From the NCBI GenBank assembly GCA_001899235.1, contig MKVR01000050.1, positions 99,849 through 163,848 on the forward strand: a stretch of 64,000 nt of DNA, in the 5' to 3' direction. The translations under genes and the position numbers were made by a program. Shown here in pieces: positions 57,392-64,000 of this stretch; positions within the stretch are counted from its first letter, which is position 1; each line of letters opens with the position of its first letter. The DNA comes from Nitrosospira sp. 56-18. GTDB taxonomy: Bacteria > Pseudomonadota > Gammaproteobacteria > Burkholderiales > Nitrosomonadaceae. A model generated the notes under the pieces. The model saw only the letters and a program-made list of their open reading frames with translations, was not told the DNA's origin and ran no database searches.

Positions 57392-58331
57392 CCCTCAGCT
57401 GAACAGGAACGGCAGATTGCAGCACCTTCTTACCACCGAAGGGCTGCCTGCGCCCGTCTTGTTGAATATACTCGATACCGCCGAGTCCTTCATGGGGGTA
57501 ACCGAGCGCGACGTTAAAAAAGTCCCGTTGCTGCGGGGCAAATCCGTATTCAATCTTTTTTTCGAACCCAGTACCCGGACCCGGACAACTTTCGAGATCG
57601 CCGCGAAGCGGCTCTCCGCGGACGTTGTAAATTTGAATATCGCCGCTTCGTCGCAGTCGAAAGGGGAAACGCTACTGGACACGGTGGATAACCTCTCTGC
57701 GATGCATGCCGACATGTTCGTGGTACGCCACTCCCAAAGCGGCGCCCCGCACCTGATAGCGCGTCACGTAAGGCCGGAGATTCATGTCATCAATGCGGGA
57801 GACGGCCGGCACGCGCATCCCACCCAGGCATTGCTCGACATGTTCACGATCCGCCGCTACAAGCGCGACTTTCATACCCTGCGCGTTGCCATAGTCGGCG
57901 ATATTCTCCATTCGCGCGTAGCGCGTTCCCAGATTCACGCATTGACTACGCTCGGGGTACCCGAAGTCCGCGTTATCGCCCCAAAAACCTTGCTCCCAGC
58001 AAAAGTGGAGCGTCTGGGAGTGCGTGTTTTTCACGAGATGGCGCAAGGCCTGAAAGATATCGATGTCCTGATGATGCTGCGCCTGCAACAGGAACGCATG
58101 CTGAACGCGAGGCTTCCCAGCACCGAAGAGTATTTCAAATACTATGGATTGACACCGGAAAAACTGGCGCTTGCAAAGAGCGGTGCGATCGTGTTGCACC
58201 CCGGTCCGATGAATCGAGGAGTCGAAATCGATTCCGCCGTTGCGGATGGCAGCCAGTCCGTCATTCTGCCACAGGTTACCTTCGGCATCGCCGTACGTAT
58301 GGCGGTCATGTCGATTCTGACCGGAACCTGA
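57381..58331 (+). CDS. pyrB: Aspartate carbamoyltransferase catalytic subunit
   Basis: A 316-residue enzyme. The carbamoyl-phosphate site [13 protein letters not shown] is near residue 60, HPTQALLD near 146, and [11 protein letters not shown] near the end. It makes N-carbamoyl-aspartate, the first committed step to pyrimidines. The ATG at 57381 overlaps pyrR by 11 bp; an ATG seven codons upstream is an alternative. No pyrI is nearby. Instead a dihydroorotase homologue without metal ligands follows by 7 bp, as in the Pseudomonas-type PyrB-PyrC' dodecamer. Confidence 0.95.
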   Translation: MTHNPQLNRNGRLQHLLTTEGLPAPVLLNILDTAESFMGVTERDVKKVPLLRGKSVFNLFFEPSTRTRTTFEIAAKRLSADVVNLNIAASSQSKGETLLDTVDNLSAMHADMFVVRHSQSGAPHLIARHVRPEIHVINAGDGRHAHPTQALLDMFTIRRYKRDFHTLRVAIVGDILHSRVARSQIHALTTLGVPEVRVIAPKTLLPAKVERLGVRVFHEMAQGLKDIDVLMMLRLQQERMLNARLPSTEEYFKYYGLTPEKLALAKSGAIVLHPGPMNRGVEIDSAVADGSQSVILPQVTFGIAVRMAVMSILTGT

Positions 58332-58338
58332 AAGCGCA

Positions 58339-59613
58339 ATGAAGCTGCATATTCAGAACGGGCGGGTAATAGACCCAGGAAGCGGCCTCGACGGCGTCAT
58401 GGATGTGTTTATCGCCGCTGGCAAGATCATCGCGATCGGTGATGCTCCGTCGGACTTCCATCCTAATCGGGAAATAAACGCGCAGAATCTAGTGGTTTGC
58501 CCTGGACTCGTCGATCTGTCCGCGCGATTGCGCGAGCCCGGCTTCGAGTATAAAGCCACGCTCGAATCCGAGATGGTAGCGGCGGTGGCGGGTGGCGTCA
58601 CTAGCCTCTCCTGCTCTCCCGATACCGACCCGGTACTGGATGAGCCGGGGCTGGTGGAAATGCTGAAACATCGCGCCCGCAGCCTCAACCAAGCGCATGT
58701 TTATCCGGTGGGAGCCCTGACCCAGGGATTGAGGGGAGAGCGGCTCACGGAAATGGCCGAATTGCACGACGCCGGCTGTGTCGCATTCGGACAGGCGGAT
58801 ATGTCGCTGCCAAACGCGCGTATCATGATGCATGCGATGCAGTATGCCGCGACGTTCGGCTTCCCGGTATGGCTGCGCCCTCAGGATGCGGCACTGGCCG
58901 ATGGCGGAGTGGCGCACGATGGCGAGGTGGCGACACGATTGGGCTTGCCCGCGATTCCTGTATGCGCGGAAACCATCGCGTTGTCGAATATCATACTGAT
59001 GGCAAGGGAGACCGGCGCAACCATACACTTGTGCCGCATCTCCAGCGCGGAAGGCGTCGCCATGGTAAGGGTGGCAAAGTCCCAGGGCCTGCCGATCTCG
59101 TGCGACGTGGCGGCAAATCATATTCACCTGTCAGAAATGGATATTGGTTTCTTCGATTCCAATTGCCATCTGGTTCCACCGCTGCGGGGGCTGGGTGATC
59201 GCGATTCGCTGCGAGCCGGACTGCTGGATGGTACGATAGATGCAATCTGTTCTGATCATGCGCCCGTCGATGAAGACGCAAAATTGCTTCCTTTTGCTGA
59301 AGCGGAGCCCGGAGCGATTGGCCTGGAGCTATTGTTGCCGCTTACTTTGAAGTGGGCAGCGGAAATGCGAATTCCCCTGCCAGCAGCTTTATCCAGAATC
59401 ACGGCCAACCCCGCCCGCATACTGGGCGTGGATGCCGGGTATCTCTCTCTCGGCGGAGCGGCGGATCTATGTATCTTTGATCCCGACGAGTACTGGAGAG
59501 TGGAGCCTGCCATGCTCCAAAGCCAGGGCATCAATACGCCATTTCTCGGCATGGAGCTGGAAGGAAGGGTAAAATACACTTTGGTCAACGGCAATATCGT
59601 CCACCACGATTGA
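58339..59613 (+). CDS. pyrX: Dihydroorotase-like protein without metal ligands (PyrC' type)
   Basis: A 424-residue amidohydrolase-fold protein related to dihydroorotase. The metal-binding HxH normally following DxHxH is replaced: Asp59-Leu-Ser61-Ala-Arg63. A second histidine ligand is also changed (HLCRISS, Arg233 where HxxH is expected). The Asp of CSDHAP is kept (Asp306), and fold motifs such as PGLVDL and NPARILG remain. Catalysis is therefore unlikely. In Pseudomonas such inactive PyrC' subunits are needed for the structure of aspartate carbamoyltransferase, and the adjacent pyrB supports the same role. A functional dihydroorotase should exist elsewhere in the genome. Confidence 0.88.
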   Translation: MKLHIQNGRVIDPGSGLDGVMDVFIAAGKIIAIGDAPSDFHPNREINAQNLVVCPGLVDLSARLREPGFEYKATLESEMVAAVAGGVTSLSCSPDTDPVLDEPGLVEMLKHRARSLNQAHVYPVGALTQGLRGERLTEMAELHDAGCVAFGQADMSLPNARIMMHAMQYAATFGFPVWLRPQDAALADGGVAHDGEVATRLGLPAIPVCAETIALSNIILMARETGATIHLCRISSAEGVAMVRVAKSQGLPISCDVAANHIHLSEMDIGFFDSNCHLVPPLRGLGDRDSLRAGLLDGTIDAICSDHAPVDEDAKLLPFAEAEPGAIGLELLLPLTLKWAAEMRIPLPAALSRITANPARILGVDAGYLSLGGAADLCIFDPDEYWRVEPAMLQSQGINTPFLGMELEGRVKYTLVNGNIVHHD

Positions 59614-59710
59614 GCAGCGGTCCGGCTTCCCCTGCTTTTGCGATGATTAGTCCGTGCATTGTTCAACCGTCAACCATCAACCGTTAACTGGACCTGTTCT
59701 CTGAAATAAA

Positions 59711-61816
59711 ATGACCAACCCCCTGCTTGATTTCTCCGGATTGCCGCGCTTTGCGGAAATCAGAACCGAACATATCAGCCCGGCTGTCAGCGAACTGCTG
59801 GCCGAAGGCCGCTCCGTCATCTCAACGATACGCGCCGATACGGCGATACCGAAGTGGCAGAATTTCGTGCAGCCGATGGAAGACGCGAATGAGCGTCTTT
59901 CCCGCACATGGGGGCAGATCTCGCACTTGAACGCGGTAGTAAACACTCCGGAACTGCGGGAAGTGTATAACGCCAATCTCCCCTTGGTAACGCAATATTA
60001 TGCTGAACTTTCCCAGGATCAGGTGATGTTCGAAAAGTTCAAGCAGCTTGGACAGGACACGGAATTCGAGAACTTGAGCCCCGCCCGGAAAAAAATTATC
60101 AATGATGCATTGCGTGATTTCCGTTTGGGAGGAGCCGAACTGCCCCCGGAAAAGAAAGAACGCTTTCTCCGTATCCAGGAAGAATTGTCGGCGCTGTCTT
60201 CCAAATTCAATGACAATTTGCTGGATGCAACCAATAACTTCATGCTGCATGTCGAAGACGCCGGGGAAATTTCAGGGATTCCGGACGATGTGCTGCAAAC
60301 CGCCAGCGAATTGGCTAAAAAAGCCCAGGCATCGGGCTGGAAATTCACCTTGCATGCTCCATCATATATACCGCTAATGCAGTATGCGGACAGTCGGCAT
60401 CTACGGGAGAAAATGTATCGCGCCTATGTCACCCGGGCCAGCGAGCTCGGTCCTTCCGGCCAGACATCGGACAGCACACCCGATCTCGACAACACCCCGC
60501 TTATCGCAAGGATACTGGAACTACGCAAGGAAGAGGCCCAGCTTCTGGGATTCGATTGCTACGCGGAAGTATCGCTTGCGACAAAAATGGCATCGACTCC
60601 CCGGCAGGTGCTGGATTTTCTCGGCGAACTTGCCACGAAGGCGCGGCCCTATGCGGAGCTGGACCTGAAGGAGCTACGCCAGTTTGCATCCGACAGACTG
60701 CAAATCCAAAAGCTCGAAGCCTGGGACCTTGCCTATGTGAGCGAAAAACTTCGGCTGGACCGCTATGCCTTCTCCGAACAGGATGTGAGGCAATATTTCC
60801 CCGAGCCCAGCGTATTACGGGGCATGTTCGGGCTCGTGGAAAATCTGTACGACATTGTAATTGCACCGGTGAAAGCAGCCGACGCGCAACTCTGGCACCC
60901 CGACGTCAAGCTTTTCACTATCCGGAGCAGGAAGGAAGAATTGATCGGCCTGTTTTATCTTGATCTCTATGCGCGAGCCGGGAAGCGCGGCGGAGGATGG
61001 ATGGACGATGCCATCAGTCGTCGGCGTATTGAGCCGAAACAGGCGGGAGAGCCGTCGATACAGGCGCCGGTGGCGTACCTGAACTGCAATTTCTCCGCCC
61101 CGGTTCATAATAATGGCGAGGCTCGCCCGGCTCTGTTCACCCATGATGAAGTCATCACCTTATTCCATGAATTCGGTCATGGGCTGCACCATCTGCTTAC
61201 TCGCATGGAGGATCTGGGCATCTCCGGAATCCACGGTGTGGAGTGGGACGCAGTCGAACTGCCAAGCCAGTTCATGGAGAATTTCTGTTGGGAATGGGAA
61301 GTATTAAGCAATATGGCCAGGCATGTGGAGAGCGGTCAACCCATTTCGCATGTGCTATTTGATCGCATGCTGGCTGCAAAGAATTTTCAAAGCGGCCTCC
61401 AAATGCTCCGGCAGATCGAATTTGCCTTGTTCGATATGCGTATCCATTCCAATTTCGATGCGGGCACGGACAAGACGCCGCTGCAGTTGCTGGACGAGAT
61501 CCGCAGTCAGATTGCCGTTGTCATGCCACCCGCATGGAATCGCTTTCCTAACAGCTTCTCCCACATTTTTGGCGGCGGCTATGCGGCTGGCTATTACAGT
61601 TACAAATGGGCCGAGGTGCTGTCTGCGGATGCCTACAGCGTGTTTGAAGAAAGTGCTACCGGCGATGTCATCGATCCCGGCAGCGGAGCACGCTTCCGTG
61701 ACGAAATTCTCGCGGTAGGCGGAAGCCGTCCCGCACTGGAATCGTTTATCGCGTTTCGCGGACGCGAACCGAAGATAGACGCACTCCTGCGCCATAATGG
61801 AATGGCTACCCCCTGA
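59711..61816 (+). CDS. prlC: Oligopeptidase A (M3 family)
   Basis: A 701-residue zinc metallopeptidase. The zinc motif is His486-Glu487-Phe-Gly-His490 (FHEFGHGLHH), with the third ligand Glu in GVEWDAVELPSQFMENF downstream. It degrades short peptides and cleaved signal peptides in the cytoplasm. Length is normal for PrlC/OpdA. It follows the pyr genes by 97 bp and probably has its own promoter. Confidence 0.95.
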   Translation: MTNPLLDFSGLPRFAEIRTEHISPAVSELLAEGRSVISTIRADTAIPKWQNFVQPMEDANERLSRTWGQISHLNAVVNTPELREVYNANLPLVTQYYAELSQDQVMFEKFKQLGQDTEFENLSPARKKIINDALRDFRLGGAELPPEKKERFLRIQEELSALSSKFNDNLLDATNNFMLHVEDAGEISGIPDDVLQTASELAKKAQASGWKFTLHAPSYIPLMQYADSRHLREKMYRAYVTRASELGPSGQTSDSTPDLDNTPLIARILELRKEEAQLLGFDCYAEVSLATKMASTPRQVLDFLGELATKARPYAELDLKELRQFASDRLQIQKLEAWDLAYVSEKLRLDRYAFSEQDVRQYFPEPSVLRGMFGLVENLYDIVIAPVKAADAQLWHPDVKLFTIRSRKEELIGLFYLDLYARAGKRGGGWMDDAISRRRIEPKQAGEPSIQAPVAYLNCNFSAPVHNNGEARPALFTHDEVITLFHEFGHGLHHLLTRMEDLGISGIHGVEWDAVELPSQFMENFCWEWEVLSNMARHVESGQPISHVLFDRMLAAKNFQSGLQMLRQIEFALFDMRIHSNFDAGTDKTPLQLLDEIRSQIAVVMPPAWNRFPNSFSHIFGGGYAAGYYSYKWAEVLSADAYSVFEESATGDVIDPGSGARFRDEILAVGGSRPALESFIAFRGREPKIDALLRHNGMATP

Positions 61817-61893
61817 TTGCCGTATAGGCCCTTGCGGGATTTGAAGCTAAGCAGCCGGCGGGGCTACGCTGTGTCCATCGCTTTCCCGCCGAC

Positions 61894-61933
61894 AATCCTA
61901 AATCCGGCAGTTGGACAGGTCGGATTCAGGATT
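61894..61933. repeat. Hairpin containing a lone end of MITE family 2
   Basis: Bases 61897-61919 are identical over 23 nt to the right end of the 241-bp element. They form part of a hairpin: AATCCTAAATCCG (61894-61906) pairs with CGGATTCAGGATT (61921-61933) at 12 of 13 positions. The rest of the 289-bp gap between prlC and the P460 gene shows nothing else. Confidence 0.6.
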
Positions 61934-62105
61934 ATTGTTGCAACACCCCTCTTCGGCCGCTAGTATAGCGAACGGTAATCAGATGATCCTGCGAGGCTTC
62001 CAGCACGCCCTGCGGAATCAAGACTCCAGACTCGCCCAAGGCATCAGGGAGTAAAACAAATGGGAGAGATATCGCATCGCGCCATTCAATGACAGGAGAA
62101 TAGAG

Positions 62106-62657
62106 ATGAATCGTATTACCTTGACTGTTGCCATGTTGTGTGGAGCAGTAGTAATTGGCTGCGCACAGACGCCATCAACCCCTCAAGCGACAAAATATGG
62201 CGATGGGGAACTGCCTATTCCGCCGGAATACAAGAGCTGGCCAAAATTTCTTTCTGACGTGCAGCGTACTGACACCAAGCAGGTGCGTGAGATCTATATC
62301 AATCCCATTGGAAATAGCGCGAAAATGGGCGAAGCTTTCCCAAATGGCACCGTTTCGGTAATGGAAATATACAAGGCGCGTGAAGCCTCTGACGGCACCC
62401 CATTAAAAGGGGCTGACGGTAAATTGATAAAAGGGGAGTTGCTCAAGATCGGTGTCATGGGCAAAGGCGCTGGCTGGGGAGAAACCGTCAACCCTCCCGA
62501 ACTCAGGAATGGCGACTGGGTTTATGCCATGTATCTGTCCGATGCAAAAACCAAAGCACCTGACGATCTGGCGACCTGCAGGTCGTGCCACCTGCCGCTG
62601 ACGGACAAGGACTATGTTTTCCGCTATGACGAGTATTTCCAGAAAAGGGCGAATTAA
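62106..62657 (+). CDS. Cytochrome P460-family protein, probable lipoprotein
   Basis: A 183-residue c-type haem protein. The haem motif CRSCH lies at 158-162. Lys73, in the segment GNSAKMGEAFPNGTV, aligns with the Lys that cross-links to the haem in Nitrosomonas europaea P460 (judged by eye). P460 oxidises hydroxylamine, with NO or N2O as product, and marks ammonia oxidisers and some methanotrophs. The N-terminus carries a lipobox-like VIGC (Cys19), so it may be membrane-anchored rather than free in the periplasm as the N. europaea enzyme. A good ribosome-binding site (CAGGAGA) precedes the ATG. Confidence 0.88.
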   Translation: MNRITLTVAMLCGAVVIGCAQTPSTPQATKYGDGELPIPPEYKSWPKFLSDVQRTDTKQVREIYINPIGNSAKMGEAFPNGTVSVMEIYKAREASDGTPLKGADGKLIKGELLKIGVMGKGAGWGETVNPPELRNGDWVYAMYLSDAKTKAPDDLATCRSCHLPLTDKDYVFRYDEYFQKRAN

Positions 62658-62748
62658 TCACGACTGGAGTGGCGCCGCTCATCGCGTCAAAACACCGCCC
62701 GTCAGGATTGAGGGGCGGTTCAAATACCACTCATAAGGCGGCAATATG

Positions 62749-62822
62749 GGGAAGCGCTGAACAAATCGCATCCCATCCCGCAAAGCCGTCGCGCCAACGG
62801 AGATTTGTTCAGGACTTCCCTA
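62749..62822. mobile_element. MITE family 1, copy D (72 bp plus TA)
   Basis: GGGAAGCGCTGAACAAATC at left is inverted against GATTTGTTCAGGACTTCCC at right. Only about 33 bp of interior remain, matching the right part of copies A and B (CATCCCATCCCGCAAAG). The right border TA, with the adjacent C, reads as the secA stop codon TAG on the minus strand. The left border is TG rather than TA. Confidence 0.8.
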
Positions 62823-64000
62823 GCTGAGCTTGCCGTGGCACTGCTTGTATTTTTTGCCTGATCCGCAAGGACAAGGATCGTTGCGGCCCACCTTTCCACC
62901 CTGCCGGACGAATGGCTGAGGTTTTTCCGCCAGATCCGGTGCTGTTTCTGCCGTATCCTCATTGGCAAGCGCTTCCTCGTAGGGCGCATGCTGATACTGC
63001 ACATTGGCCGGCTGACGCGGAGCCTCGGTTACAGCCTCCACCTGTTGCTCGTCTCTTATCTGCACCGTCAGCAGTATGCGGGTAACTTCGGTCTTGATCT
63101 CTTCGAGCATGGCGGTGAACAACTCGAAAGCCTCGCGCTTGTATTCCTGCTTGGGATTTTTTTGAGCATATCCGCGCAGATGGATTCCCTGCCTTAAATG
63201 ATCGAGTGCCGCCAGATGCTCGCGCCAATGTATATCCAGGCTTTGCAGCATTACCGCTCGCTCGTAGTGATGCATGGCCGCAGCCCCTACCTGCCCCACC
63301 TTGCCTGCGTAATGCTCACCCGCTATCGCCGCAACGCGCTCGTCAAGATTATCCGCGTGCAGGTCTCCCTCATTCTCCAGCCATTCCTGCAGCGGCAACT
63401 GCAATAGATATTCGGCGGCAAGCGCCTTTTCCAGTGCGGGAATATCCCACTGCTCCTCGACACTTTGAGGAGGAACATACAGCGCGACGATGCTTTTCAG
63501 CACATCCTGGCGCATTGCGGCTATGGTCTCCGAGATATCCTGCGACTCGAGCAGCTCATTGCGCTGCTGATAAATCACCTTACGCTGGTCATTGGCGACA
63601 TCATCGTATTCCAGCAACTGCTTGCGCATATCGAAATTACGCGCCTCCACCTTGCGCTGCGCATTCTCGATTGCCCGCGTAACCCATGGGTGTTCGATCG
63701 CCTCGCCTTCCGGCATGTTGAGCTTCTGCATGATGCTGGCGACGCGGTCGGATGCAAAGATGCGCAGCAGCGGATCTTCCAGCGAAAGATAGAAACGGCT
63801 TGAGCCCGGGTCGCCCTGGCGGCCGGAGCGGCCACGGAGCTGGTTATCCACCCGCCGCGGTTCATGGCGTTCGGTACCGATGATGTGCAGTCCTCCTTGC
63901 TTCAGCACTTCATCGTGAAGAGTCCTCCATTGGGTTTGCAGCTCTTCCATGCGTTCGAGTCTGGCTGCCTCGTCGAGACTCTCGTCCGATCGGACGCGCT
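62820..64000 (-). CDS. secA: Protein translocase ATPase SecA, C-terminal part
   Basis: The last roughly 393 residues of SecA; the gene continues past the right edge. Visible are the NBD2 block [20 protein letters not shown] and [20 protein letters not shown], the helical scaffold, and a C-terminal zinc-binding tail [17 protein letters not shown] that binds SecB. SecA drives polypeptides through SecYEG. The TAG stop is formed at the border of MITE copy D, so the natural end may have been shortened or extended by a few residues, though the tail looks complete. Confidence 0.96.
   Translation of the reverse strand, partial: RVRSDESLDEAARLERMEELQTQWRTLHDEVLKQGGLHIIGTERHEPRRVDNQLRGRSGRQGDPGSSRFYLSLEDPLLRIFASDRVASIMQKLNMPEGEAIEHPWVTRAIENAQRKVEARNFDMRKQLLEYDDVANDQRKVIYQQRNELLESQDISETIAAMRQDVLKSIVALYVPPQSVEEQWDIPALEKALAAEYLLQLPLQEWLENEGDLHADNLDERVAAIAGEHYAGKVGQVGAAAMHHYERAVMLQSLDIHWREHLAALDHLRQGIHLRGYAQKNPKQEYKREAFELFTAMLEEIKTEVTRILLTVQIRDEQQVEAVTEAPRQPANVQYQHAPYEEALANEDTAETAPDLAEKPQPFVRQGGKVGRNDPCPCGSGKKYKQCHGKLS

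Overview
The window looks like a chromosomal segment of a chemolithotrophic betaproteobacterium of the Nitrosomonadaceae, most like Nitrosospira. The basis is a cytochrome P460 gene (an enzyme of ammonia oxidisers), two PEP-CTERM exosortase substrates together with a TIGR03790-family protein, and typical betaproteobacterial gene blocks (queA-tgt-yajC-secD-secF, argS-SPOR-dsbA, yqgE-ruvX-pyrR-pyrB-pyrC'). Genus assignment is inference; no rRNA is present.

Layout. 1-4.7 kb (minus strand): the queA, tgt, yajC, secD, secF operon, cut at the left edge inside secF. 4.77-8.1 kb: tRNA-Leu(CAA), then a truncated integrase remnant and an arsenic cluster arsR-arsI-arsC-arsB in which arsB carries a frameshift; this reads as a decayed tRNA-anchored island. 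8.1-8.8 kb holds little besides two perfect palindromes. 8.8-12.2 kb: a four-gene Mla/Mce-type lipid transporter operon with overlapping genes. 12.35-14.2 kb: a DsbA-NhaA fusion. 14.2-25.7 kb: an exosortase-related accessory region with two PEP-CTERM proteins, a TonB-dependent receptor, a Crp/Fnr-type regulator, a hybrid histidine kinase overlapping a GGDEF response regulator, and three sigma-54 promoters, two with an identical 16-nt core. 25.9 kb: a tRNA with CAT anticodon. 26.2-42.7 kb: housekeeping and envelope genes (ubiH-like, dsbC, mltA, gdhA, a semialdehyde dehydrogenase, slt, an NDUFA9-type epimerase, cca, dsbA, SPOR protein, argS, TIGR03790 protein, rhomboid). 42.9-47.0 kb: nrdA-nrdB behind tandem NrdR boxes. 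47.2-55.4 kb: a histone H1-like protein, fumC, a patatin, TerC, UspA and an atypical type IV pilin, interrupted by miniature inverted-repeat elements. 55.8-61.8 kb: yqgE-ruvX-pyrR-pyrB-pyrC' and oligopeptidase A. 62.1 kb: cytochrome P460. The right edge cuts secA (minus strand).

The most notable points are the sigma-54 regulon linking both PEP-CTERM genes to a Crp-type regulator; a MITE family (four copies, 72 to 352 bp, TA target) in which two copies sit exactly at the stop codons of terC and secA; a second 241-bp element with perfect 19-bp ends abutting one of those copies; a dihydroorotase homologue lacking its metal ligands next to pyrB; and the DsbA-NhaA fusion. No CRISPR array, rRNA or intact transposase gene was seen.
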